This document shows positions 31,711-39,744 of a stretch of 46,076 nt of DNA, piece by piece (positions within the stretch are counted from its first letter, which is position 1; the number at the start of each line of letters is the position of its first letter). The stretch is from an uncultured Collinsella sp. (GTDB lineage Bacteria > Actinomycetota > Coriobacteriia > Coriobacteriales > Coriobacteriaceae). Below the pieces are notes generated by a model that was given only the letters and a program-made list of their open reading frames with translations, did not search any database and had not been told where the DNA came from. A program made the translations under genes and the position numbers. Location: NCBI GenBank assembly GCA_900759335.1, contig CAAEUX010000056.1, positions 1 to 46,076 on the forward strand. The letters are read 5' to 3'.

Positions 31711-32921
31711 GCGCCCGCGATCTCATCCAGGAAGCCCTTCACTCGCTCGAGGCCAACAAGGGGCGCAGCCTGCTCACCATCCTGGGCATTGTCATCGGCA
31801 TCGCCTCGGTTATCGCCATGACTTCGCTCATCGGCGGCATCCAAAACAGCCTGGTCAACAGCCTGGGCCTCAATGCGGCACGCATGGTGCAAATCTATTC
31901 GTCGCAAGAACTCACCGAGTCGGACATCGAGAAGCTTCAAAAACTGGTGCCGCAGATAGAGCAGATCGGCATTGTCGACAGCGCGTACACCGAGTACAAG
32001 ACCGGCGATAAAAGCTATACCGTCATGGCACAAGGTGTCGATAGCGACATGCTCGACGCCGTGGGGGCCAGCAAGCTCGTTGCGGGGCGCACCTATTCCC
32101 AGGCCGAGTCCCAATCAGGCTCGCGCGTGGCGCTCATCAGCCGCAACGGCGCCGATCAGCTTTACGGCAACGAACAGGATGCGCTGGGGAAAACCATCAA
32201 GGTTTCCAACAGCGAGGTGCAGATTGTAGGCGTGATTGATGGCGGCAGCGACTCCATGGGCTCGTTCACGCTGTATATGCCACGCGAAACCATCTCCGGG
32301 CTGTTTAGCGACGAGAATCCTTCATTCCCCAGCGTGATGGCACTTGCCGCCGAGGGCACAGACATGGATGAGCTTTGTAAGACCATCGAGTCCAAGGTGC
32401 GCGCGATGAAGGGCATCGCGGAGGATGATGAGTACGACAGTGTATCGGCGACCTCCATGAGAAGCGCCATCGATGCACTCAACTCCTTTATGGGCGCGTT
32501 CTCGCTCATCATGGGCGCTGTCGCCAGCATCTCGCTGCTTGTCGGCGGTATCGGCATTATGAATATGATGCTCACCAACGTGACTGAGCGCATCCGCGAG
32601 ATCGGTATTCGCCGCGCTCTCGGCGCCAGTCGTCGCGATATCACCGCGCAGTTTTTGGCCGAGTCCTCGGCATTGTGCATCACCGGCGGTCTGCTGGGTG
32701 TCCTGATTGGCTATCTGCTGGCCTGGGGCCTCGCGATGTTTACCTCCGAATCCGGGATTCTTGGCGAGCTCGGTGCCAGCGGGCAAATCACACCGAGTTT
32801 TTCAATCGCCACGGTGCTGCTGGCCTTCGCCGTCTCCATCGGCATTGGCGTAATCTTTGGCTTCTACCCCGCTCGACGCGCGGCAAAGCTCGACCCGGTG
32901 GAGTGCCTACGCTACCAGTAA
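31707..32921 (+). CDS. ABC transporter permease, MacB/FtsX type
   Basis: The 404-residue membrane protein has the MacB layout: an N-terminal membrane helix (SLLTILGIVIGIASVIAMTSL, in part), a large extracellular periplasmic-core-like domain (about 45-265), and three C-terminal helices beginning FMGAFSLIMGAVASISLLVG, then LLGVLIGYLLAWGLAMF and IATVLLAFAVSIGIGVIFG. The FtsX-type motif NMMLTNVTERIREIGIRRALGA is present, and the end PARRAAKLDPVECLRYQ is characteristic of the family. With the adaptor and ATPase it forms a mechanotransmission-type exporter. Start ATG overlaps the ATPase stop; AAAGGAG lies upstream. The next plus-strand feature is a palindromic repeat. Confidence 0.94.
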   Translation: MSARDLIQEALHSLEANKGRSLLTILGIVIGIASVIAMTSLIGGIQNSLVNSLGLNAARMVQIYSSQELTESDIEKLQKLVPQIEQIGIVDSAYTEYKTGDKSYTVMAQGVDSDMLDAVGASKLVAGRTYSQAESQSGSRVALISRNGADQLYGNEQDALGKTIKVSNSEVQIVGVIDGGSDSMGSFTLYMPRETISGLFSDENPSFPSVMALAAEGTDMDELCKTIESKVRAMKGIAEDDEYDSVSATSMRSAIDALNSFMGAFSLIMGAVASISLLVGGIGIMNMMLTNVTERIREIGIRRALGASRRDITAQFLAESSALCITGGLLGVLIGYLLAWGLAMFTSESGILGELGASGQITPSFSIATVLLAFAVSIGIGVIFGFYPARRAAKLDPVECLRYQ

Positions 32922-32935
32922 GCCACCACCAACAA

Positions 32936-33001
32936 ATTGCGGTGAATTAGGGACTGAATATGCTATTTAGCAGCAAAAACAGACGCTATTTCACCGCAAC
33001 T
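32936..33001. repeat. Palindromic element (GTTGCGGTGAAATA family), copy 2
   Basis: Left end ATTGCGGTGAATTAGGGACTG (32936 on) and right end GCTATTTCACCGCAACT (32985-33001) are imperfect complements, the same ends and GGACTG motif as copy 1 at 16681-16747. The inner part differs (TGCTATTTAGCAGCA-type inner palindrome). It sits exactly where the export operon ends and the IstA-like fragment begins. Confidence 0.7.
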
Positions 33002-33011
33002 TATTGAAGGG

Positions 33012-33119
33012 CTGCTTGCGCCAGTTCCGTGCGTCGTCCTCGAGCGATTGGCGGATGACAGGCTTGTACGGGTCGAGCTTGCTCGGGGCGCTCCTCCTCG
33101 CAGGCGGGAGGGCACGCAT
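33012..33119 (-). pseudogene. Fragment of an IS21-family transposase (IstA)
   Basis: On the minus strand, 13 bases after the cbiJ stop, a short frame beginning MRALPPARRSAP reads SKLDPYKPVIRQSLEDDARN then WRKQ. This strongly resembles the stretch between the helix-turn-helix and the RHTAKRI segment of IS21 IstA proteins (KLDPYKPYI...L..D....RKQ). The resemblance stops at WRKQ (33012); the catalytic DDE domain is absent. The palindromic element begins about ten bases further. This is a remnant of an insertion sequence, recognised from memory without alignment. Confidence 0.5.
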
Positions 33120-33132
33120 GCGCGGCGAGCGC

Positions 33133-33906
33133 CTAGCGCGCGAACTCCCGTAAGAGCGCGTCTTCCACTTCCCGAAGCGAAAGGGCCCCGCCTCCCTCGG
33201 CGGGACGGGCGACCACGATACAGCGAGCTCCCACGTCGCGCGCGGAGGCGATCTTCTCGGCCGTGCCGCCTACGGTTCCCGAGTCCTTGGTCACAAGCCA
33301 CTGGGCGCCCACCTGCCGAAGCATCGCCTCGTTGAGCTCGCGGGTGAAGGGCCCCTGCATGCCGATGACGTGCGACGGCGAAAACCCCGCGTCGATGCAC
33401 TTCGTTATAGCACCGGGCAGAGGGAGCACACGCACGAAGAAGCGCTCCGCGAAATCGGCGACGCGCGTGTAGGGAGCAAGCTCCTTGCTCCCCGTCGTGA
33501 GAAGCGCGCGACCCGGGTTCTCGGAGAGAAAGCGCGCCGCGCAGGCGATCGACGCGACCGACACGACGCCTTTGGGCAGCGCCTCGACCGGGCGCGTAAG
33601 GCGCAGGCATCGTGCACCCACGGCGAGCGAAGCGGCCCGGATGTTGCCGCTTGCGAGCGTAGCGAAGGGGTGCGTGGCGTCGACGACGATGCGCGCGCCG
33701 GAAAGCTCACGCTCCATGTCGGCCTCGTCGAGCCTGCCCGCATGCACCTCGATGCCCGGAAGCTCGCCCAAAAGCTCGCGTCCGTACTCGGTTGCCGCGT
33801 AGGCACGGGCGGGGATGCCCGCCCCGCTCGCCCATTCGCACAGAAGGCGGCCCTCGGTGGTGCCGGCGAAGATGCGCAGCGCCGGCGCGGATGCGGGGGC
33901 CGTCAC
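33133..33906 (-). CDS. cbiJ: Cobalt-precorrin-6A reductase
   Basis: CbiJ reduces the corrin macrocycle at the precorrin-6A stage with a nicotinamide cofactor. The 257-residue product begins with a dinucleotide-binding segment LRIFAGTTEGRLL (about 10-22) and has VVDATHPFATLASGNIR, RLTRPVEALP and LLTTGSKELAPY, followed by the C-terminal MQGPFTRELNEAMLRQ and TKDSGTVGGTAEKI typical of CbiJ/CobK. Start is GTG 33906, overlapping the cbiC stop as GTGA; the longer frame to 34257 runs in the shadow of cbiC. It is the last gene of the operon visible here, followed by the IstA-like fragment. Confidence 0.92.
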   Translation of the reverse strand: MTAPASAPALRIFAGTTEGRLLCEWASGAGIPARAYAATEYGRELLGELPGIEVHAGRLDEADMERELSGARIVVDATHPFATLASGNIRAASLAVGARCLRLTRPVEALPKGVVSVASIACAARFLSENPGRALLTTGSKELAPYTRVADFAERFFVRVLPLPGAITKCIDAGFSPSHVIGMQGPFTRELNEAMLRQVGAQWLVTKDSGTVGGTAEKIASARDVGARCIVVARPAEGGGALSLREVEDALLREFAR

Positions 33907-34544
33907 TTCGGGCCGCCTGGGCGCGTGATCTGGTAGAGCAGCGCGTTCATAATGGCGGCCGCCACGGTCGAGCCGCCCTTGCGACCCCTCGCGACGATGG
34001 CCGGCACGCGTCGCGCGAGTAGCTCCTCTTTCGCCTCGACCACGTTCACAAACCCAACCGGCACCCCAACGACGAGCGCGGGCGCGATCTTCCCCGCGTC
34101 CATGAGCTCGGCGAGGCGCAGAAGTGCTGTGGGAGCGTTGCCGACGGCCACGATGAGCGGACCCTCGATGCCGCAAGCTTTGTCCATGCTCGCAACGGCG
34201 CGAGTCGTGCCCGCGGCGCGCGCCGTTGCGGCGACATCCGGGTCGGCCATGTAGCACACGGCCTGGCAGCCGATCTTCGCGAGCGCGGGCTTGCTTATGC
34301 CTGCAAGCGCCATGTTCGTGTCGGTGAGCACCGTGGCCCCTGCGCGCAGTGCGTCGAGCGCACAGTGCGCGGCGTCATGGGTGAACACGAGGGAATCGGC
34401 GTACGAGAAGTCAGCAGTGGTGTGGATGACGCGCTTCACGACGGGCTCTTCGAGCGGCGGGAAAGTGCGGCCGCCGAGCTCTTCGGTGATGATCTCAAAG
34501 CTGCGCCGCTCGATGTCCCCAGGCGCCATCTCCTTGGAATCCAT
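33903..34544 (-). CDS. cbiC: Cobalt-precorrin-8 methylmutase
   Basis: CbiC moves the methyl group from C-11 to C-12, giving cobyrinate. The 213-residue protein has the family pattern IERRSFEIITEELG (about 11-24), RVIHTTADFSYA with the catalytic His41, TVLTDTNMALAGISK and the C-terminal VVGVPVGFVNVVEAKEEL and RGRKGGSTVAAAIMNALL. The start ATG at 34544 follows the cobO stop directly with no gap. Complete and typical. Confidence 0.95.
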   Translation of the reverse strand: MDSKEMAPGDIERRSFEIITEELGGRTFPPLEEPVVKRVIHTTADFSYADSLVFTHDAAHCALDALRAGATVLTDTNMALAGISKPALAKIGCQAVCYMADPDVAATARAAGTTRAVASMDKACGIEGPLIVAVGNAPTALLRLAELMDAGKIAPALVVGVPVGFVNVVEAKEELLARRVPAIVARGRKGGSTVAAAIMNALLYQITRPGGPK

Positions 34545-35060
34545 CTAGTACTCCACTCCTTCCCTTGCACATATCCCCTGCTCGTAGGGGTGTTTCTCGC
34601 ACCGCATCTTGGTTATGTAGTCGGCCTTCTCCACGATCTTGCGGGAAGGCGCGCGCCCGGTGAGCGCTACTTCGACGCCGCGCGCGGACATATCGAGCGC
34701 GCGGTCCACGAGCGCCTCGTCGACAAGCCCCTTCGAAAGCGCGTCGAGCGCCTCGTCGAGCACGAGCAGCCCCTCCTGCGCGCCCTCGAGCTCGGCGAGC
34801 GCAGAAGCGAGGTTCCCATCGTGCAGCTCACGCGTCGCGGAAAGTTCTTCCGACGTCATCGACCAGGTAAACTTGTCCGACACCTTCCCCGCGAACACGG
34901 GCACGCCGAAATGCTCGGCGAGCAGGCGCGCCTCCCCGCTTTCGCCGTCTTTCAGGAACTGCACGACGACGACGCGGCGGCCTGCGGCGAGCATGCGAAG
35001 GGCGAGGCCCATCGCCGCCGTGGTCTTGCCTTTGCCGTCGCCATGATACACGTGGATCAT
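34545..35060 (-). CDS. cobO: Cob(I)yrinic acid a,c-diamide adenosyltransferase (CobA/BtuR type)
   Basis: This enzyme attaches the 5'-deoxyadenosyl group of ATP to reduced corrinoid cobalt. The 171-residue protein has the P-loop GDGKGKTT (7-14), the VVVVQFLKDG segment, LLVLDEALDAL, a Walker B-like stretch, and EVALTGRAPS near the end, all typical of the BtuR/CobO/CobP family rather than the PduO or EutT types. ATG 35060 overlaps the cbiP stop as ATGA. The C-terminal ITKMRCEKHPYEQGICAREG matches the family ending. Confidence 0.94.
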   Translation of the reverse strand: MIHVYHGDGKGKTTAAMGLALRMLAAGRRVVVVQFLKDGESGEARLLAEHFGVPVFAGKVSDKFTWSMTSEELSATRELHDGNLASALAELEGAQEGLLVLDEALDALSKGLVDEALVDRALDMSARGVEVALTGRAPSRKIVEKADYITKMRCEKHPYEQGICAREGVEY

Positions 35061-36556
35061 ACGCCCTCCTCGATAATGCGGTAGACATACTCCATGTCGA
35101 GCGCCCCGCGCACGGAGTCGGCCAGGCGGTCGAACTCGCGCGCACGGTAATCGGCCGCGGACACCGCGCCCTCAGCACCCACGACGCTCTCGGGCAGGCC
35201 GCGCATGCGCGCGAGCGAGCGCGCGAGGGCGAGCGCCACTCCCGGTTCGTCGAACAGGCCGTGGAGATAGGTTCCGAACACGTTTCCGCAGGCCGCTCCT
35301 TCTGGTTTGCCGCCAATCGTGCCCGCAGGGGCGCAGGAGACGGTCGTTTCGCCGTCGTGAATCTCGTACCCGCGCGCCGTCATGCCGTTCCACACCGAGA
35401 ACGCGCCTTGGGCGCCCGTGATGCGCAGCTCCGACTGGGCGAGGCGCTTTTCCTCCTTGAACACCGTACTTGCAGGGATGAGCCCGAGCCCGCGCGCGGT
35501 GCCAGCGCCTTCCCTGCCGTGCGGGTCGGAAAGCTCGTCTCCCAAAAGCTGGTAGCCTCCGCATATGCCGAGCACCGACGTGCCCGCGCCCGAAAGCGCG
35601 CGTACACAGGCTCCGATGCCGCTAGCCGCAAGCCAGCGCGCGTCGTCGACCGTGGACTTCGAGCCGGGAAGCACCACCAGGTCGGGTCGGCCCAGATCGG
35701 TCGTCGAGGAAACGTAGCGCACGCCCATGCCGGGCACGCGCGAAAGCGGGTCGAAGTCGGTGAAGTTCGACAGATGCGGAAGGCGCACGACGGCGACGTC
35801 GATGACGCCGCGCGCCTCGCGGGCAGTTAGGCGCGGCGCGAGCGAGTCCTCGTCGTCCAGGTCGAGCGTAAGATACGGCACGACCCCCACGACGGGAACC
35901 CCGCACATCTTCTCGAGCGGAGCCAAACCCGGGCGCAGGATTTCCACATCGCCGCGGAACTTGTTCACCACAAGCCCCCGCAAAAGCGCGCGGTCCTCGG
36001 GCGCAAGGAGCGCGACCGTGCCGTAGAGCTGGGCAAACACCCCGCCTGGGTCGATGTCGCCCGCGAGCAACACGGGGGAGGACACGGCGCGCGCGAGCCC
36101 CATGTTGACGATGTCGTTTTCGGCAAGGTTGATTTCGACGGGACTGCCGGCGCCCTCGATGACGATGACGTCGTTTTCCTCCGCGAGCGAATCGAACGCC
36201 TCCAAAATCTGCGGCATGAGCGCCTTCTTTCGCGCGAAGTAGTCCCTCGCAGCGAAGGCTCCCTGCGCCTTGCCGGCCACGATGAGCTGGCTTCGGTGAT
36301 CGCTTTCGGGCTTGAGCAGGATGGGGTTCATGCGCACGTCGGGCGCGATGCCGCACGCCTCGGCCTGCATGATCTGAGCGCGCCCCATCTCGAGCCCGTC
36401 GGCCGTGACACCGCTGTTGAGCGCCATGTTCTGGCTCTTGAAGGGAGCCACGCGCAGGCCGTCCTGCGAAAGCACACGACACAGCCCCGCCGCAAGCAGG
36501 CTCTTCCCCGCGTTCGACATGGTGCCCTGGATCATGATGGGCTTCGCCCTACCCAC
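35057..36556 (-). CDS. cbiP: Cobyric acid synthase (glutamine-hydrolysing)
   Basis: CbiP amidates four carboxylates (b, d, e, g) of adenosylcobyrinate a,c-diamide using glutamine and ATP. The 499-residue protein has the N-terminal dethiobiotin-synthetase-like ATPase (IMIQGTMSNAGKSLLAAGLC; P-loop about 10-19), LKPESDHRSQLIVAGKAQG, and GDIDPGGVFAQLYGT. The C-terminal class I glutaminase-like domain has LGICGGYQLLG, with the catalytic cysteine, and FGTYLHGLFD. Start is GTG 36556, with a strong AGGAGGT eight bases upstream; the longer frame to 36703 lies in the shadow of cobD. This is the only junction in the operon with such a strong ribosome site, overlapping cobD by eight bases. Confidence 0.94.
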   Translation of the reverse strand: MGRAKPIMIQGTMSNAGKSLLAAGLCRVLSQDGLRVAPFKSQNMALNSGVTADGLEMGRAQIMQAEACGIAPDVRMNPILLKPESDHRSQLIVAGKAQGAFAARDYFARKKALMPQILEAFDSLAEENDVIVIEGAGSPVEINLAENDIVNMGLARAVSSPVLLAGDIDPGGVFAQLYGTVALLAPEDRALLRGLVVNKFRGDVEILRPGLAPLEKMCGVPVVGVVPYLTLDLDDEDSLAPRLTAREARGVIDVAVVRLPHLSNFTDFDPLSRVPGMGVRYVSSTTDLGRPDLVVLPGSKSTVDDARWLAASGIGACVRALSGAGTSVLGICGGYQLLGDELSDPHGREGAGTARGLGLIPASTVFKEEKRLAQSELRITGAQGAFSVWNGMTARGYEIHDGETTVSCAPAGTIGGKPEGAACGNVFGTYLHGLFDEPGVALALARSLARMRGLPESVVGAEGAVSAADYRAREFDRLADSVRGALDMEYVYRIIEEGV

Positions 36557-37772
36557 GGGTATCGACCTCCTTCGCCGAGCCTCGGCCATCCGCGCCCGCC
36601 ATAGCGCCGCTGCAAGAAGCGCCGCCCCGTTCGTCGGGTTCGCCTTCGCCCGATGCACCTTCCGCCCGAAGCGCGCGGCTGAACGCCATCGCAAGCCGGG
36701 CATTCTCCTTGTGCGTGCGCACGGCGACGCGGCACCAGAAACGGGACAGTATCGAAAACGAGTCGCACGTGCGGACCAAAACCCCCTGTTTATACAGGCG
36801 CTCAGGGATGTCTTTCGCCGGCGTGCGGACTAAAAGGAAGTTCGCATCCGACGGCACGACGGAAAGCCCGAGCGAGGAGAGCTCGTGGGAAAGCCACGCT
36901 CGCTCGCCCGCCAATACATCGCGCGTGCGCGAGACGTAATCGACGTCTTCCAGGGCGGCGATGCCCGCGGCCTCGGCGACCGAGGAGACGGGCCACGCCT
37001 GCCCCGCCCGACGAATCCCCTCGATGAGTTGGGCGTTTCCGCTGATCAGATACCCCAACCGCAGCCCTGCCATTCCGTAGAGCTTGGTGAACGCGGAGAG
37101 CACGGCCACATGGTGCGAACACGCGGCGCGTGCGGCCACGCTCCTTTCGCGGGCGTCGGGCGCAAATCCGAGGAAGCACTCGTCCACGACGAGCAGCGCG
37201 CCCACCTGCTCGCAGCGGCAAGCCGCGGCATCGATCACGCGGGGGTCGACGAGGCGCCCCGTCGGGTTGTTCGGATTGCAGAGGTACGCCACGTCTCCCG
37301 GCCCCTCGATCGCGCGGGCGAAGGAGGTGGGCACGTCGAAGTCATCCGCCTCGGAGAGCGGGAACTCCTGCACGCATGCACCGTAGTACGATGCCGCCTC
37401 CGCATATTCAGAGAACGTCGGCGCGCACACGACGATGCGTTTCGGGCGTACCGCCGCGGCGAGCCGCCAGATGATGTCAGACGCGCCCGCGCCGCAGACG
37501 ATAGTATCTTCGGGAATGCCCTGGGCGCGCCCTAGGGCGCGAACGAGTGCGAGGCTTTCCCTATCGGGGTAGGCGTCGATTCGAGAAAGCGCCTTGCAAG
37601 CTGCGGCGACGGCGCGCGGCGAGGGGCCTGCCGGATTCACGTTCACCGAGAAGTCAATGAGGTCGGAGGCGCCCCCTTCGCAAGCGATGCCGAGCGATTG
37701 CGAGCTGCCCCCATGCGTACGGGCGCGCAGGATTCCCCCGGCAGCCTGGGGCGCGGCGTGGTCTTCCCTCAT
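36549..37772 (-). CDS. cobD: Threonine-phosphate decarboxylase (aminotransferase-fold, CobD)
   Basis: CobD makes (R)-1-amino-2-propanol phosphate from L-threonine phosphate, the linker used by CbiB. The protein is a fold-type I PLP enzyme related to HisC: FSVNVNPAGPSPRAV (about 41-55), YLCNPNNPTGR, LLVVDECFLGFAPDA and the PLP-lysine motif SAFTKLYGMAGLRLGY with Lys230. The conserved arginine of FWCRVAVRTHKEN lies near the end. At 407 residues it exceeds the usual 360 by a Gly/Ala/Glu-rich tail of about 40 residues (GASGEGEPDERGGASCSG) without recognisable domain. ATG 37772 overlaps the cbiB stop as ATGA. A HisC paralogue is the alternative, but the context favours CobD. Confidence 0.88.
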   Translation of the reverse strand: MREDHAAPQAAGGILRARTHGGSSQSLGIACEGGASDLIDFSVNVNPAGPSPRAVAAACKALSRIDAYPDRESLALVRALGRAQGIPEDTIVCGAGASDIIWRLAAAVRPKRIVVCAPTFSEYAEAASYYGACVQEFPLSEADDFDVPTSFARAIEGPGDVAYLCNPNNPTGRLVDPRVIDAAACRCEQVGALLVVDECFLGFAPDARERSVAARAACSHHVAVLSAFTKLYGMAGLRLGYLISGNAQLIEGIRRAGQAWPVSSVAEAAGIAALEDVDYVSRTRDVLAGERAWLSHELSSLGLSVVPSDANFLLVRTPAKDIPERLYKQGVLVRTCDSFSILSRFWCRVAVRTHKENARLAMAFSRALRAEGASGEGEPDERGGASCSGAMAGADGRGSAKEVDTRG

Positions 37773-38743
37773 GCCATCGCCCCCACGGCGAGCACGACCG
37801 CCGCGCGCGCGGCGCCGAAGACGACGAGCGCGCATACGGACGCGGCGAGCATGAGCCTTGTCGCCCGTGCGATGTCGCCCCACTCGATTTCGCGGGACGC
37901 GTCGCCTATCGTCGGTTTCTCAACGAGCTTGCCGAAATACACCGCGGGTCCCGCCAGGCGCAGCCCGAGCGCGCCCGCGCACGCTGACTCGGTCTGCGCC
38001 GAGTTGGGGCTCGCATGGCGACGCCTGTCGCGGCGCCAGATGCGCGCCGCCCCGCGCGCGTCGAGCCCGACGATCGGGCACACGGCGATCATGAGCAGGG
38101 CCGATAAGCGCGAGGGAATCCAGTTCACCGCATCGTCGAGGCGCGCCGAGGCGCAGCCGAAGTCGATGTAGCGCTCATTTTTGTAGCCTACCATACTGTC
38201 GAGCGTGTTCACCGCCTTGTACGCCATGCCCAAGGGCGCACCCCCGATCATAAGGTAGAAAAGCGGCGCGATGACGCCGTCGCTCGCGTTCTCCGCCACG
38301 GTTTCCACGGCGGCGCGCGCAACGCCCTGCTCGTCGAGAACAGACGTGTTGCGTCCCACGATGAGCCCGACGGCTTCGCGCGCCGCGACAAGGCCGCCCT
38401 TCGAGAACGCGCGGACCACGGCCAGGCTCTGGCGGCGAAGCTCGCATGCCGCGAGAATCTGATAGCTCGCCCATGCCTCGGCCACGAAGCGCAAGCCGGA
38501 GCGAACCATGCCGCAAAGATGCAGGATTCCCCAGGTCAAAAGCCCACACGCAAGCGGAAGCGCCACGGCGAGCACAAGCCCTGCGGCGCGCGCGCCCGCG
38601 GACGTTTGCGGGAATGCGCCCCGCAGGCGGCCTTCGGCCCACGTGATCGCGCGCCCCATGGCGACGACGGGATGGGGAAGCCAGCGCGGGTCGCCGAAGG
38701 CAAGGTCGGCCGCGAACCCGGCGGCGACGGCAAGAATCGTCAT
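37769..38743 (-). CDS. cbiB: Adenosylcobinamide-phosphate synthase, integral membrane protein
   Basis: CbiB joins adenosylcobyric acid to aminopropanol phosphate at the membrane. The 324-residue protein begins MTILAVAAGFAADLAFGDP (membrane helix followed by the conserved DxxxGDPxxxPHPVxxMG pattern, here FGDPRWLPHPVVAMGRAI), has further hydrophobic helices around 60-85, the motif VARAAVETVAENASDGVIAPLFY, AYKAVNTLDSMVGYKNERY and DDAVNWIPSRLSALLM, then a final helix VCALVVFGAARAAVVLAVG. ATG 38743 overlaps the preceding stop by one base (TGATG). Complete and typical. Confidence 0.95.
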   Translation of the reverse strand: MTILAVAAGFAADLAFGDPRWLPHPVVAMGRAITWAEGRLRGAFPQTSAGARAAGLVLAVALPLACGLLTWGILHLCGMVRSGLRFVAEAWASYQILAACELRRQSLAVVRAFSKGGLVAAREAVGLIVGRNTSVLDEQGVARAAVETVAENASDGVIAPLFYLMIGGAPLGMAYKAVNTLDSMVGYKNERYIDFGCASARLDDAVNWIPSRLSALLMIAVCPIVGLDARGAARIWRRDRRRHASPNSAQTESACAGALGLRLAGPAVYFGKLVEKPTIGDASREIEWGDIARATRLMLAASVCALVVFGAARAAVVLAVGAMA

Positions 38744-39744
38744 CACCGGGCATCGCCCCCCGAAGCGGGGCGAACGTCGCGAAGGCAGCGCCCATCCCAG
38801 GTGGCGGCCCATGCACCACCCGGCTCGGTATGCACGTCGAAGTATCCCATTTTCGGGACAGCTAGCTCGGAGAGCAGCGCTTTCACGGTACCCGCGTGAA
38901 CGACGAAGACGGCGCGCCCACTCCCCTGGGCGCGCTCCGATTCGCACGCCTCCCGAAACGCCGCGACGACGCGGCTGGTGAAATCACTCTTGCCCTCGCC
39001 ATGCGGGCAGCGCGTCTCGCACCAGGAGTCTACCCAGGCGCGGTAACGCACATCCTCTTTAAGCTCGGCGGCGCTTCGCCCCTCGAAGTCGCCGAAATCC
39101 ATCTCACGCAGACCGGGGCACGCCATAAGCTCCGCGTTCGGGAAGAGGATGCGCGCCGTCTGGTCGGTGCGGGCCATGCCGCTCGTGATAACACGGAACA
39201 CGTCACGATTACACGTGAGGTCGTGCAAAGCGCGCTCGCCCGCGCTCGACAGGGGCTCGTCGGTGCCTGCCCCGCTGTAGCGATGGTCTTCCGTGCCCGC
39301 CGTGGCACCATGGCGCACGAAGACGACTTCCAAAGGCGCGCCCGCGCCCTGCGTCCCTCGAGGCGCATCGGCAAGGTTTCCTTTGATGACCTGGGGAATC
39401 CCGCACGTCATGCGCACGACGACGCCGGCGCGCGCAGCGAGCGCGCATCCCAGGCGCCCCGCGCGCTCGCGCCATTGGGCGTCTTCCGCACGCATGGGGA
39501 CGACCCCCGAGCCGACCAAGGACAGAATCACTGCGTCGAAGCCGATCAGCCGCTCGAGCGCCCGGTCAGCGTCGAGCGCGCGTACGAGTTCCTCAGCACG
39601 GTACGCGACGCGGCCGGCAAAAGCCGCGGGCACGCCGCCCTCCGCTAGCTGCGCCGCGTCGACGAAATCGTCCGCCGCGAACCCGAGCTTTTCGCGCACG
39701 AAGGTCCTCTTCCCCGAATGCGCGCCACCTACCACGAGCATCAT
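38743..39744 (-). CDS. Fusion: degenerate CobU-like domain plus CobC-type histidine phosphatase
   Basis: The 333-residue protein has two parts. Residues 1 to about 130 resemble CobU: MMLVVGGAHSGKRTF looks like its P-loop but the usual Ser/Thr after GK is Arg13, there is no RIARHR-type guanylylation histidine, and only the second half (LSLVGSGVVPM, RMTCGIPQVIKGN) keeps CobU-style motifs. From about 140 on is a histidine phosphatase: VFVRHGATAG with catalytic His145, SSAGERAL, TSGMARTDQTA, LREMDFGDFEGR and VFVVHAGTVKALL with His283. Such phosphatases (CobC) dephosphorylate alpha-ribazole phosphate or adenosylcobalamin phosphate in the last step. An intact CobU is encoded two genes upstream, so the first domain may be structural or bind nucleotide. 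ATGA overlap with cobS. Confidence 0.8.
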   Translation of the reverse strand: MMLVVGGAHSGKRTFVREKLGFAADDFVDAAQLAEGGVPAAFAGRVAYRAEELVRALDADRALERLIGFDAVILSLVGSGVVPMRAEDAQWRERAGRLGCALAARAGVVVRMTCGIPQVIKGNLADAPRGTQGAGAPLEVVFVRHGATAGTEDHRYSGAGTDEPLSSAGERALHDLTCNRDVFRVITSGMARTDQTARILFPNAELMACPGLREMDFGDFEGRSAAELKEDVRYRAWVDSWCETRCPHGEGKSDFTSRVVAAFREACESERAQGSGRAVFVVHAGTVKALLSELAVPKMGYFDVHTEPGGAWAATWDGRCLRDVRPASGGDAR

